Source of the DNA: an uncultured Saprospiraceae bacterium
GTDB lineage: Bacteria > Bacteroidota > Bacteroidia > Chitinophagales > Saprospiraceae
Reading direction: 5' to 3'
Length of the DNA: 64,000 bases
NCBI GenBank assembly: GCA_937872385.1
Contig: CALMSO010000062.1
Span: forward strand, 1-64,000
Position numbers and translations under genes: made by a program. Under the pieces are notes generated by a model. It was not told the origin of the DNA. It did no database searches and worked only from the letters and a program-made list of their open reading frames with translations. This document shows positions 9,137 to 18,312 of this stretch, in pieces (the stretch's first letter is position 1; every line of letters starts with the position of its first letter).

Positions 9137-9724
9137 TTATTTCAGCACTTCTAACTCAAAAATGAGCACAGCATTAGGTGGCACGAGCGTTTTTCCTTGC
9201 CGGTTTTGCAAGCCCTGCGCGCCATAACCAAGATGCGAGGGTATCAAGAAAACGGCCTGTGCGCCAGGGCGAAGCAGTTGCAAACCTTCGTTCCAGCCAT
9301 CAATCATGCTACCAACCGTAAACGCCAAAGGCTGCCCCCGCCGCCAAGAATTGTCGAATTCGGTGCCATCTGGGAAGTAGCCGCGATAATGCGCTTGTAC
9401 CTGTTCGCCGGGCTGTAACAGCTCGCCTTCGCCGGGCCGCACCATGAGGTAGTACAATCCGGAGGGCATGGACTGTACATCGAGCAGGTGGTCTATGGCA
9501 TAGCTCACGATGTCGTTGCGGTCGTGCTCCGCCTGTGTTTGAGGGTCTGACAATAAATCCTGTAGCAATCGCAACGCGAGGTCTTCTTCGTTGGCACGAG
9601 GTATCACCAAGCCAGCAGTGTCGTTCGCGGTTTCGCCCGCCGGTGCCCTTGGGCCACAAGCCTTGCTAATCAGGATGGTGCATAGTAAAATGAGCAATCG
9701 GTATGGTACAGAAAGAGCCGTCAT
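9137..9724 (-). CDS. FKBP-type peptidyl-prolyl cis-trans isomerase, membrane-anchored/exported
   Basis: 195 residues from the ATG at 9724; the frame could also open at a TTG three codons earlier. An N-terminal hydrophobic segment ends in ISKAC, probably a lipoprotein signal. The C-terminal 110 residues are an FKBP domain: VQAHYRGYFPDGTEFDNSW, PLAFTVGSMIDGWNEGLQLLRPGAQAVFLIPSHLGYGAQG in segments, and a final VPPNAVLIFELEVL. These include the conserved Tyr, Asp, Phe, Trp and Tyr of the rotamase pocket. It should help fold exported proteins. Confidence 0.9.
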   Translation of the reverse strand: MTALSVPYRLLILLCTILISKACGPRAPAGETANDTAGLVIPRANEEDLALRLLQDLLSDPQTQAEHDRNDIVSYAIDHLLDVQSMPSGLYYLMVRPGEGELLQPGEQVQAHYRGYFPDGTEFDNSWRRGQPLAFTVGSMIDGWNEGLQLLRPGAQAVFLIPSHLGYGAQGLQNRQGKTLVPPNAVLIFELEVLK

Positions 9725-9839
9725 AATGGACAAATTTTTTGCTAAAGATACACCTAAATTTTCTACAAAACAGCCCTATAAAATCTGCCTTGCCGTGATG
9801 CGCATATTGCGACAAGCATACAGCCAATGGGGTTTTTAC

Positions 9840-9847
9840 TATATTTG
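9840..9847 (+). promoter_or_regulatory. Possible -7 promoter element of symporter gene
   Basis: TATATTTG matches the TAnnTTTG -7 consensus, 105 bp before the symporter ATG. No clear TTTG is found at the right distance upstream, so this is only a candidate. Confidence 0.35.
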
Positions 9848-9952
9848 CTTTTTCATCTAAAAAGTTTGGCTGCCGAGAGCACCATCAACGCCACTGCCCG
9901 AAACCTGGTTCGGATGTAGGGCTATCATCTAAAGTCAGAACAAAAAACAGCT

Positions 9953-11452
9953 ATGATACAACAACTTACGCCGGGGCTGATCTTGAGTATCATTTCCGGA
10001 TACTTCCTGTTGCTGATCGTCATTTCGTGGTTTACCAGTAAGGACTCGAGTAATGAAAGTTTCTTTTTGGCCGGTCGAAAATCTCCCTGGTTTGTAGTGG
10101 CTTTCGGTATGATTGGCGCTTCGTTGTCGGGCGTCACATTCATTTCCATACCGGGCGCCGTAGGCGCAGGTGCTGAAAACCAAGCTTTTGCGTATATGCA
10201 AATTGTGTTTGGCTATTTGTTGGGCTATGTGGTCATTGCTTTGGTACTGTTGCCATTATATTATCGGCTCAATCTTACCTCTATTTACAGCTACCTTGAG
10301 CAGCGCTTGGGCTTTTTTTCTTACAAAACCGGCGCAGCGTACTTCCTACTCTCGCGGGCCATTGGCTCTTCGTTTCGGTTGTTTCTGGTGGCTATCGTTT
10401 TGCAACGATTTGTCATGGATTATTATGGCGTTCCTTTTTGGCTGACGGTATTCCTCACCATCGTGCTAATCTGGGTTTATACTTTTCGCGGCGGCATCAA
10501 GACGGTGGTTTATACCGATACCCTGCAAACCCTTTGTATGGTCGCTTCGGTCATCCTGACGATTGTGGTCATTGCTCGATCGCTCGAAACAGATCTTGGC
10601 GGGCTGGCAGCTATGGTGCGCAATAGCGAATACGCACAAATGTTCTTTTTTAAAGGTGGCTGGAACGATCCGAATAACTTTTTTAAACAATTTTTGAGTG
10701 GTGCTCTTATTACCATCGTAATGACCGGCCTGGACCAGGATATGATGCAAAAAAACCTGACCTGCCGCAGCCTGCGCGACGCTCAGAAAAATATGTTTAC
10801 CTTCAGTTTTATTCTGATTTTTGTCAATTTCCTTTTCCTGACGCTGGGTGCCTTGCTCTACATTTACGCTTCCAGCTTGGGGCTGGACACGCCAGAGCGC
10901 TCCGACCAGTTGTACCCCATGATCGCTTTCAATCACCTGCCGGCTTTTGCGGGCATTGTATTTGTGCTGGGGCTGATTGCGGCTGCCTACTCGAGCGCCG
11001 ACTCCACGCTGACCGCCCTGACAACTTCCTTTTGTATAGATTTTCTTGATTTGTATAATAAAGACCAGACTGAGGCACAAAAAAAACGCACGCGTACCAT
11101 CGTGCACATCAGTATGTCGCTGCTGTTGTTTTTTATTGTATTGTTTTTTGCTGCGCTCAATAACGACGCCGTTATCAATCAGTTATTCAAAGCTGCGGGC
11201 TACACCTACGGCCCGCTGCTGGGGCTGTTTGCGTTTGGTATTTTGACCCGACGGCGGCTGCAAGACTCATGGATAGTGGTAGCTATTTGTGTGGCGGCGC
11301 CGGTGTTGTCATTTGTGCTGGATACTTATTCGGCGCAGTGGTTGTACGGTCTAAAATTTGGATTCTTGATTCTGGCGGTCAATGGATTATTAACCTTTTT
11401 GGGGTTGTTGGCCATCTCCAAGCCAGGCGAAGCAGCGGAAGAAACTACCTGA
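9953..11452 (+). CDS. Sodium:solute symporter (SSS family)
   Basis: 499 residues with about 13 hydrophobic membrane segments and no signal peptide. The N-terminal pattern (YFLLLIVISWFTSKDSSNESFFLAGRKSPWF followed by GMIGASLSGVTFISIPG, in pieces) and the later AAAYSSADSTLTALTTSF (about residues 340-360) are signatures of the SSS family, which couples Na+ entry to uptake of sugars, amino acids or other solutes. The SADSTL region carries Ser/Thr residues used for sodium binding in this family. The substrate cannot be told from sequence. It appears to be a single gene, 72 bp ahead of fabH. Confidence 0.9.
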   Translation: MIQQLTPGLILSIISGYFLLLIVISWFTSKDSSNESFFLAGRKSPWFVVAFGMIGASLSGVTFISIPGAVGAGAENQAFAYMQIVFGYLLGYVVIALVLLPLYYRLNLTSIYSYLEQRLGFFSYKTGAAYFLLSRAIGSSFRLFLVAIVLQRFVMDYYGVPFWLTVFLTIVLIWVYTFRGGIKTVVYTDTLQTLCMVASVILTIVVIARSLETDLGGLAAMVRNSEYAQMFFFKGGWNDPNNFFKQFLSGALITIVMTGLDQDMMQKNLTCRSLRDAQKNMFTFSFILIFVNFLFLTLGALLYIYASSLGLDTPERSDQLYPMIAFNHLPAFAGIVFVLGLIAAAYSSADSTLTALTTSFCIDFLDLYNKDQTEAQKKRTRTIVHISMSLLLFFIVLFFAALNNDAVINQLFKAAGYTYGPLLGLFAFGILTRRRLQDSWIVVAICVAAPVLSFVLDTYSAQWLYGLKFGFLILAVNGLLTFLGLLAISKPGEAAEETT

Positions 11453-11524
11453 TAACCAGACAATCGGCTACTATTTTGCAAAAAAATTTATACCTTCGCG
11501 TCCGATTTTTAAAATGAAATAGCA

Positions 11525-12514
11525 ATGTCCAAAATTCAGGCTGCCATCACAGGCGTACAAGGTTATGTACCGGATTATATCCTCACCAACAAGGAGTTGG
11601 AAACCATGGTAGATACCACCGATGAATGGATAACGACCCGCACCGGCATCAAGCAACGCCACATATTAAAAGGCGAAGACCAAGGCACTTCGGTGATGGG
11701 CATCGAAGCAGTAAAAGGGCTATTAGCCAAAACGAATACCGATCCGCTTGATATTGAGTTGGTTATCTTTGCAACGGTCACCCCGGATACGGTTTTTCCC
11801 GATACCGCCAATACCGTATCCAATGCGGTGGGTATGAAAAATGCGTTCGGCTTTGATATCAATGCTGCGTGCTCAGGCTTTCTGTACGCCCTGACTACCG
11901 GCGCAAAATTCATTGAATCAGGCACTTATAAAAAAGTAATTGTCATCGGCGGCGATAAAATGTCGTCCATCATTGATTATACCGATCGTACCACCTGCGT
12001 GATTTTTGGTGATGGCTGCGGTGCCGTATTGCTCGAACCCAATACCGAAGGGCTGGGCGTGATAGACTCGATACACAAAAGCGACGGCTCGGGCCGAGCG
12101 TATTTGCATCAGAAAGCAGGCGGCTCGGCTCGGCCCGCCTCTGCCGAAACCATTGCCAATCGGGAGCACTACGTTTTTCAAAACGGCAAACCGGTTTTCA
12201 AGGCGGCGGTCTCTGGCATGATTGACGTAGTGAGCAAAGTCATGGCACGCAATCACTTAGGCAATGACGACATTCAATGGCTCATACCGCACCAGGCCAA
12301 TACGCGCATTATTGAGGCAGTCGCTCAAGGGCTTACATTTCCGATGGAACGCGTGACCATCAATATTCAAAAATATGGCAACACCACTGCTGGCACCCTG
12401 CCCCTGTGTATGTGGGAATGGGAAAACCAGTTTAAAAAAGGGGACAATATCATGCTCACGGCCTTTGGCGGCGGCTTCACCTGGGGCGCTACCTATCTGA
12501 AATGGGCGTATTGA
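11525..12514 (+). CDS. fabH: 3-oxoacyl-ACP synthase III (KAS III)
   Basis: 329 residues, standard for FabH. It starts fatty-acid synthesis by condensing acetyl-CoA (or a branched acyl-CoA) with malonyl-ACP. The catalytic triad is visible: Cys116 in [11 protein letters not shown], His256 in [12 protein letters not shown] and Asn286 in [10 protein letters not shown]. The N-terminal [16 protein letters not shown] motif is also typical. It is followed by efp, accB and accC in the same direction, linking initiation and malonyl-CoA supply in one chromosomal block. Confidence 0.95.
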   Translation: MSKIQAAITGVQGYVPDYILTNKELETMVDTTDEWITTRTGIKQRHILKGEDQGTSVMGIEAVKGLLAKTNTDPLDIELVIFATVTPDTVFPDTANTVSNAVGMKNAFGFDINAACSGFLYALTTGAKFIESGTYKKVIVIGGDKMSSIIDYTDRTTCVIFGDGCGAVLLEPNTEGLGVIDSIHKSDGSGRAYLHQKAGGSARPASAETIANREHYVFQNGKPVFKAAVSGMIDVVSKVMARNHLGNDDIQWLIPHQANTRIIEAVAQGLTFPMERVTINIQKYGNTTAGTLPLCMWEWENQFKKGDNIMLTAFGGGFTWGATYLKWAY

Positions 12515-12570
12515 GCATTTCCTGCTGGCCTTGTTTGCTACGAAAAAGGAAAACAGTGCCACAATATCTT

Positions 12571-12578
12571 TATCTTTG
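12571..12578 (+). promoter_or_regulatory. -7 element of efp promoter
   Basis: TATCTTTG fits TAnnTTTG exactly and lies 58 bp before the efp ATG. The -33 region is not a clear match. It implies that efp-accB-accC has its own transcription start besides read-through from fabH. Confidence 0.5.
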
Positions 12579-12635
12579 CAAAGTCATACACCTGATTTTT
12601 CTAATAAAAAATCTTTGAACCTTAAAATAGAAACA

Positions 12636-13202
12636 ATGGCAGATACTTCCGATATTCGTAAAGGCTTGTGCATCGAATACAACAACGGCATTTACACGGT
12701 GGTAGAATTTCAGCACGTAAAACCCGGCAAAGGCGCTGCTTTCGTGCGTACCAAACTCAAAAATATAAGCGATGGTAGAGTCATTGACAACACCTTTCCT
12801 TCCGGGCACAAATTGGACGTAGTGCGCGTGGAGCGCCGCAAATTCCAATTTTTGTACACCGACGACGAAGGCTACAACTTTATGAATCAAGAAACCTTCG
12901 ATCAGGTATCTATCAAAGGAGACATGATAGAGCGGCCGGAGCTGCTCAAGGAAGGTATCGAGGTAGAAGTGCTTTTCCATTCTGAAAAAGAAATACCCCT
13001 TACCTTAGAAATGCCACAGCATATCGTTTTGCAAGTAACTTACGCCGAACCTGGCGTAAAAGGCGATACCGCTACCAATACCTTCAAACCGGCAAAAGTA
13101 GAAACCGGAGCCGAGGTAAAAGTACCTTTATTCATCAACGAAGGCGATTTTATTAAAATAGACACCAGTACCGGCGCTTACATGGAGCGCGTAAAACAAT
13201 AA
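12636..13202 (+). CDS. efp: Translation elongation factor P
   Basis: 188 residues from the ATG at 12636. The open frame extends 35 codons further upstream, but that part contains the -7 promoter box and has no EF-P similarity. EF-P rescues ribosomes stalled at polyproline. The N-terminal KOW-like domain has the loop KPGKGAAFVR with Lys32 at the tip, the position modified or acting at the peptidyl-transferase centre. The C-terminal OB domains end with EGDFIKIDTSTGAYMERVKQ, a typical EF-P end. It lies 5 bp before accB, a neighbourhood conserved in many bacteria. Confidence 0.97.
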   Translation: MADTSDIRKGLCIEYNNGIYTVVEFQHVKPGKGAAFVRTKLKNISDGRVIDNTFPSGHKLDVVRVERRKFQFLYTDDEGYNFMNQETFDQVSIKGDMIERPELLKEGIEVEVLFHSEKEIPLTLEMPQHIVLQVTYAEPGVKGDTATNTFKPAKVETGAEVKVPLFINEGDFIKIDTSTGAYMERVKQ

Positions 13203-13207
13203 GCCCT

Positions 13208-13720
13208 ATGAATTTCAAGGAAATCCAGGAGCTGATCAAGCTCGTCGGCCGGTCGGATCTGGCTGAATTCAAAATGAAAGACGGCGAATTCGAGCTGTCC
13301 ATTCGTACCAAATTTTACAATGCCGGCAGGCAACAGGTAGTACAAACGATGGCTCCGGCCCCGGCTACCCTGCCCGCCCCGATAGCATCGGCTCCAGCAC
13401 CCGCGCCCGCACCACAGGCTGGCAATACGGAAGCCGCACCTGCACCTAAATCGGCAGAAACCGCACCCAAATCAGACAAAAAGTACCTCGAAATCAAATC
13501 GCCGATTGTAGGTACTTTCTATCGCTCTTCTTCACCCGACAAGCCCGCTTACGTCAAAGTCGGCGACCGCGTGGAGGCAGGCAATGTGGTGTGTATTATC
13601 GAAGCCATGAAACTTTTCAACGAAATTGAATCGGAAATCACTGGTACTATTGTCAAAGTAATGGTGGACGATGCCCAGCCGGTCGAGTACGACCAGGTGC
13701 TGTTTTTGTTGGAAGCCTAA
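13208..13720 (+). CDS. accB: Biotin carboxyl carrier protein of acetyl-CoA carboxylase
   Basis: 170 residues. The N-terminal part (1-45) begins MNFKEIQELIKLV, as in AccB. A flexible Pro/Ala linker (about 47-90) joins it to the biotinyl domain. The biotin attachment site is Lys135 in IIEAMKLFNEIESE. The protein carries the carboxyl group between biotin carboxylase and the carboxyltransferase to make malonyl-CoA. It is 5 bp downstream of efp and about 110 bp upstream of accC, in one operon. Confidence 0.96.
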   Translation: MNFKEIQELIKLVGRSDLAEFKMKDGEFELSIRTKFYNAGRQQVVQTMAPAPATLPAPIASAPAPAPAPQAGNTEAAPAPKSAETAPKSDKKYLEIKSPIVGTFYRSSSPDKPAYVKVGDRVEAGNVVCIIEAMKLFNEIESEITGTIVKVMVDDAQPVEYDQVLFLLEA

Positions 13721-13828
13721 TGACTTCAATATTGTGGTACAATAACTGGCAAAAGCTGCTGTACCGGGTCTATCAACTGTACGCAAATCGGTGCATCGGC
13801 TCATTGAAAAAATCAGTATATTCCTCCT

Positions 13829-15169
13829 ATGTTCAATAAAATACTCATAGCCAATCGCGGCGAGATCGCCCTGCGCATCATCCGCACCTGCCGGGAAATG
13901 GGCATCAAAACGGTGGCCGTTTATTCTACTGCCGACCGCGAAAGCCTGCACGTGCGCTTCGCTGACGAAGCCGTGTGCATTGGGCCGCCCGCCTCCTCCG
14001 AGTCGTACCTCAGCATCCCGCGCATCATGGCTGCGGTAGAAATTACCAATGCCGATGCCATCCATCCGGGCTACGGTTTTTTGGCAGAAAACGCTGATTT
14101 TGCCGAGGTTTGCGCAGAATACGGGATCAAATTCATCGGCCCCACTGCTACTCAGATTCGCAAAATGGGGGATAAAATAACTGCCAAAGAGACCATGATA
14201 AAAGCCGGCGTGCCGGTCATTCCTGGTTCTGAAGGCTTAGTGAAAGATCTGAAATCCGGCCAAAAAACCGCCAAAGAAGTGGGCTATCCCATCATCATTA
14301 AGGCTACGGCCGGCGGCGGTGGCAAGGGTATGCGGGTGGTCTGGAATGAAAAAGACTTTGAAACCGCTTGGAATATGGCGCGCCAAGAAGCGAAGGCATC
14401 CTTTGGCAACGACGGCGTTTATATCGAAAAATTTGTGGAAGAACCGCGCCACATCGAGTTCCAAATTGTAGGTGACCAGTACGGCAAGGTGATTCACCTC
14501 TCCGAGCGTGACTGCTCCATCCAGCGGCGGCACCAGAAATTGGTCGAAGAGTCCCCCTCGCCTTTTATGATACCAGAGCTACGCGAAAAAATGGGCGATG
14601 CGGCTGTAAAGGCTGGCGAAGCCATCAATTACGAGGGCGTGGGCACCATTGAATTTTTGGTGGACAAATACCGCAATTTCTACTTCATGGAAATGAATAC
14701 GCGCATCCAGGTGGAGCACCCCGTGACGGAGGAAGTGATTGATTATGACTTGATTAAGGAACAAATCAAAATAGCGGCCGGCGAAAAACTCAGCGGACAA
14801 AACTACATCCCCGAAGTACATGCCATGGAGTGCCGCATCAATGCGGAAGATCCTTTCAACGGCTTTCGGCCCAGCCCCGGCAAAATCATCTCGCTGCATA
14901 CCTCCAAAGGGCACGGCGTGCGCGTAGATACGCACGTATATGCTGGCTACGTCATTCCGCCGTTTTATGATTCGATGATTGCCAAACTCATCTGCCGTGC
15001 GCGCACCCGCGAGGAGTGTATCAAAAAAATGGAGCGTGCCTTGGATGAATTCATTGTGGAAGGTGTAAAGACAACGATTCCTTTCCATCAGCGCCTGATG
15101 AAAGACGAAAATTTCCGCGCCGGCAATTTTCACACCGGTTTTTTGAACGATTTTAATATGAACGAGTAA
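13829..15169 (+). CDS. accC: Biotin carboxylase subunit of acetyl-CoA carboxylase
   Basis: 446 residues, standard length. It carboxylates the biotin of AccB using ATP and bicarbonate. Visible motifs are the N-terminal [16 protein letters not shown], the ATP-grasp glycine loop AGGGGKGM (161-168), [16 protein letters not shown] and the metal/substrate site [17 protein letters not shown]. The C-terminal biotin-carboxylase domain contains ECRINAEDP and FRPSPGKI. It ends 39 bp before an ABC exporter gene in the same direction. Confidence 0.97.
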   Translation: MFNKILIANRGEIALRIIRTCREMGIKTVAVYSTADRESLHVRFADEAVCIGPPASSESYLSIPRIMAAVEITNADAIHPGYGFLAENADFAEVCAEYGIKFIGPTATQIRKMGDKITAKETMIKAGVPVIPGSEGLVKDLKSGQKTAKEVGYPIIIKATAGGGGKGMRVVWNEKDFETAWNMARQEAKASFGNDGVYIEKFVEEPRHIEFQIVGDQYGKVIHLSERDCSIQRRHQKLVEESPSPFMIPELREKMGDAAVKAGEAINYEGVGTIEFLVDKYRNFYFMEMNTRIQVEHPVTEEVIDYDLIKEQIKIAAGEKLSGQNYIPEVHAMECRINAEDPFNGFRPSPGKIISLHTSKGHGVRVDTHVYAGYVIPPFYDSMIAKLICRARTREECIKKMERALDEFIVEGVKTTIPFHQRLMKDENFRAGNFHTGFLNDFNMNE

Positions 15170-15208
15170 ACGTATAATTCAAACCTGATTGTTTTTTAAC
15201 CACGCTAC

Positions 15209-17026
15209 ATGAGCAGTTTCTGGCGATTGATACGATACTTGGGGCGTTATAAAGTAAATGTGACGCTAAATATCGTCAGTAATATTCTTACGGCTTTATT
15301 TACGGTCATTAGTATTCCACTACTGATTCCGTTCCTCGAAATCCTCTTCGACCGCGCCGCGCCCATGGCCGAAGCACCCGCTTTTGCTTTCAATATTGGC
15401 GCTATCCGCGATTATTTTTACTACCAATTTGGTTTACTCATTACACAAAATGGTAAAGAAGCCGCGCTGGCTTACGTTTGCACCGCCATTATTATTGCTT
15501 TTTTTCTAAAAAACCTTTTTCGCTACTCCGCGCTGTTTTTTATTGCACCAGTGCGCAATGGCGTCATCCGCGACCTGCGCCAACAGCTCTTCGACAAGGT
15601 GCTGGCGCTGCCTTTAGCTTATTTTTCCAATGAGCGCAAGGGCGACCTGCTTTCGCGCATCACCGCCGATGTGCAGGAGGTGGAGTCGAGCATTTTGAAT
15701 ATGCTGGAAATTGTGTTCCGCGAGCCGCTTATTATCATTGGTTCATTGGCTTTTATGCTCTACGTTAGCCCGGCGCTCACGGGGTTTGTTTTCTTGCTGA
15801 TGCTCTTCACAGCGGTAGTCATTGGCGGCATTGGGCGCACGCTCAAGCGCAGCTCGGCGCAGGTGCAAGGCAGATTGGGCAACCTCGTCAGCATCGTAGA
15901 AGAAGCCCTCGGCGGCTTACGTATTGTAAAAGGTTTTAATGCAGAACATTATCAGCATGAGAAGTTTGCCAAAGAAAACAACGCTTATCGTCGCATTCTC
16001 ACTCGGCTACTTTGGCGGCGCGAATTAGCCTCGCCCCTGTCCGAATTTATGGCCATTGTGGTGGTAGCAGCGCTACTCTGGTATGGCTCGCGGCAGGTAT
16101 TTGCGGATGCTCTGAACGCGGAAACTTTTTTAGCTTTTATTTTCGCATTTTATAATGTAATAGACCCCGCTAAATCTTTTTCCAAAGCTTATTATAATAT
16201 TCAAAAAGGCATCGCGGCCATGCAGCGCGTGGAGGAGGTGCTGGACGTGGAGGAAAGCATCCGCGAAGCGCTTGATGCCCTGCCTATCCAGGAATTTGAA
16301 CATGAAATCGAGTATCGTAATATCACCTTTGGCTACCGCCCGGAAGATCGCAACGTACTGGAAGACATCAATTTACGTATTCAAAAAGGCAAAGCTATCG
16401 CCCTCGTGGGCGCGTCGGGTGCAGGCAAATCCACGCTGGTGGACCTGCTGCCCCGTTTTTATGATGTACAATTGGGAGGCATTTTTATAGACGGTGTAAA
16501 TATCAAAAAATACCGACTAAATGATTTGCGCAATTTGATGGGCATTGTATCACAAGAAGCGATTTTATTTAATGATACCATTTATAATAACATTGTTTTT
16601 GGTTTGCAAAATGTAAGCGAAGCCGATGTAATAAGCGCCGCGAAAATTGCTAATGCGCACGAGTTTATCATTGCTACGGAAAACGGCTACCAGACCAACA
16701 TCGGCGACCGGGGCAGCAAGCTTTCCGGCGGGCAGCGTCAGCGCCTCACCATTGCTCGGGCCGTGCTGAAAAACCCACCCATTCTCATCCTCGATGAGGC
16801 CACTTCCGCCCTCGATTCTGAGTCGGAAAAACTCGTACAAGAAGCCCTGCTAATGTTAATGAAAAACCGAACCTCCATCGTCATTGCCCACCGCCTGAGC
16901 ACTATTCAGCACGCCGACGAAATCATTGTGCTACACGACGGCAGCATCATTGAACGCGGCAGCCACCAAGCCCTCCTCAAAAAAGCAGGTGCGTATCGTA
17001 AATTGGTGGAATTGCAGGCGTTTTAA
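15209..17026 (+). CDS. ABC transporter, fused permease and ATPase (MsbA-like)
   Basis: 605 residues. The N-terminal half (about 1-330) has six hydrophobic segments of an ABC type-I exporter membrane domain. The C-terminal half is the nucleotide-binding domain: Walker A GASGAGKS at 401-408, signature LSGGQRQRL, Walker B ILILDEATSALD and the switch His in VIAHRLSTIQHAD. It works as a homodimer (or with a partner) exporting lipids, lipid A core or drugs. The position after accC and its MsbA-like layout suggest a lipid flippase, but substrate assignment is inference. Confidence 0.9.
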   Translation: MSSFWRLIRYLGRYKVNVTLNIVSNILTALFTVISIPLLIPFLEILFDRAAPMAEAPAFAFNIGAIRDYFYYQFGLLITQNGKEAALAYVCTAIIIAFFLKNLFRYSALFFIAPVRNGVIRDLRQQLFDKVLALPLAYFSNERKGDLLSRITADVQEVESSILNMLEIVFREPLIIIGSLAFMLYVSPALTGFVFLLMLFTAVVIGGIGRTLKRSSAQVQGRLGNLVSIVEEALGGLRIVKGFNAEHYQHEKFAKENNAYRRILTRLLWRRELASPLSEFMAIVVVAALLWYGSRQVFADALNAETFLAFIFAFYNVIDPAKSFSKAYYNIQKGIAAMQRVEEVLDVEESIREALDALPIQEFEHEIEYRNITFGYRPEDRNVLEDINLRIQKGKAIALVGASGAGKSTLVDLLPRFYDVQLGGIFIDGVNIKKYRLNDLRNLMGIVSQEAILFNDTIYNNIVFGLQNVSEADVISAAKIANAHEFIIATENGYQTNIGDRGSKLSGGQRQRLTIARAVLKNPPILILDEATSALDSESEKLVQEALLMLMKNRTSIVIAHRLSTIQHADEIIVLHDGSIIERGSHQALLKKAGAYRKLVELQAF

Positions 17027-17081
17027 AATAACCATTAACTATTAATAATTAACCGTTAATAATTAACATCATAGCAATAAC

Positions 17082-17107
17082 ATTAACAAAATAACAAGGT
17101 CCCATTA
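17082..17107 (+). repeat. 26-bp dispersed repeat, copy 1
   Basis: These 26 bases, beginning ATTAACAAAATAACAAGG, are repeated without mismatch in inverted orientation at 37790-37815. A diverged relative lies at 61945-61962. The copy sits in the AT-rich gap between convergent genes. Confidence 0.7.
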
Positions 17108-17112
17108 CTTAT

Positions 17113-17505
17113 TCACTTCCGGGGCTCTATCAAATCCCACAAATTGCCATATAAATCCGCAAAAACAGCGACTTTACCATAGCTTTCCACCGTTGGCTCC
17201 CGCACAATTTTTATTTGCTGCGCAATAAGCCCTTCATAATCGCGCTCAAAATTATCGGTATGTAAAAAAAGGAACACCCTCCCGCCGGTTTGATTGCCTA
17301 CCCTGCTCCGCTGCTCATCATTGGCGGCTTTGGCCAATAGCAAACAAGCCCCCTCGCTGCCTTTGGGGCGCACCAACACCCACCGTTTAGTCGCGCTGAG
17401 CGGAGTGTCTTCTACCAGTTCAAACGGCAATCGTTGTGTATAAAATGTAATTGCTTCGTCGTAATCATGCACTACAATTGCAATATGCGCCAGAAATGTC
17501 TTCAT
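17113..17505 (-). CDS. VOC (glyoxalase/bleomycin-resistance) family protein
   Basis: 130 residues from the ATG at 17505; an in-frame ATG eight codons earlier gives an atypical N-terminus. The start MKTFLAHIAIVVHDYDEAITFYTQRLPFEL (in parts) is the first beta-alpha-beta module of the vicinal-oxygen-chelate fold. The end VAVFADLYGNLWDLIEP is the second, with the final Glu as probable metal ligand. Members include glyoxalases, dioxygenases and antibiotic-binding proteins. The particular reaction is not predictable. Confidence 0.85.
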   Translation of the reverse strand: MKTFLAHIAIVVHDYDEAITFYTQRLPFELVEDTPLSATKRWVLVRPKGSEGACLLLAKAANDEQRSRVGNQTGGRVFLFLHTDNFERDYEGLIAQQIKIVREPTVESYGKVAVFADLYGNLWDLIEPRK

Positions 17506-17643
17506 TTTTTTTTGCTCAATATAACGCAAAAACGGTAAATGCCATTTTTATAAAAATAACCAACAGATGCCGATAGTAATATTTTCACTCCCGTTCATCT
17601 TTTTTCGCAGTGACTTGTTGCATTGTGAATAAAACTTTTTTCC

Positions 17644-18291
17644 ATGAAAAATTATCAGCTCATATATATTTACGATGCGCTCTGCGGCTGGTGCTACGGC
17701 TTCAGCCCAGTGATAGAACAGCTGCACGAGCGATACCGAAAAGAAATAGATTTCACGGTATTGTCGGGGGGTATGGTGCGGGGCGCGCGCGTGGGGCCCA
17801 TTGGGCAGGTGGCAGGCTACATCAAGGAGGCGTACAAAACGGTGGAGGAGCATACCGGCGTGCGGTTCGGGGAAGGTTTTTTGCAAAATATCTTGGAGCC
17901 TGGGCAGGCGATTTTTAATTCTGTACCCCCCAGCCGAGCGCTTACGGTATTCAAATCGTGGAAACCAGCGCAAGCTGTGGACTTTGCTGGGGTATTGCAA
18001 AAAGCCATTTATTACGATGGCATTGAGCCGGAAAACCTCGAAGCGTATGGCCCTTATGCTGCGCAATTCGGACTCGACCCGAAGCATTTTGTGTTTCAAA
18101 TGCAACAGAATCAGCATATTGATGCTACCGAAGATGAATTTCAGCAAGTGGAGCAATGGGGTATCTCTGGCTTCCCGACGGTGCTGATGGCTACCCCCGA
18201 AAAGCTCTACCTCATAGCGCGAGGCTATACACCCGCCGAGCGCCTCGACGCAGCCATCCAAGATGTGATGAACGGACGGGTGCAGGTGTGA
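17644..18291 (+). CDS. DsbA-family (FrnE-like) thioredoxin-fold oxidoreductase
   Basis: 215 residues without a signal peptide, so probably cytoplasmic. A CGWC active site (Cys14-Cys17) follows the first strand (YQLIYIYDALCGWCYGFSPV). An all-alpha insertion follows, and the cis-proline loop is in GISGFPTVLMATPEKLYLIARGY. This layout matches the DsbA/FrnE group, which acts as thiol oxidoreductase or isomerase. It converges with hypF, 21 bp away. Confidence 0.85.
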   Translation: MKNYQLIYIYDALCGWCYGFSPVIEQLHERYRKEIDFTVLSGGMVRGARVGPIGQVAGYIKEAYKTVEEHTGVRFGEGFLQNILEPGQAIFNSVPPSRALTVFKSWKPAQAVDFAGVLQKAIYYDGIEPENLEAYGPYAAQFGLDPKHFVFQMQQNQHIDATEDEFQQVEQWGISGFPTVLMATPEKLYLIARGYTPAERLDAAIQDVMNGRVQV

Positions 18292-18312
18292 AAAGTTGAG
18301 GGGTTGAGGGGA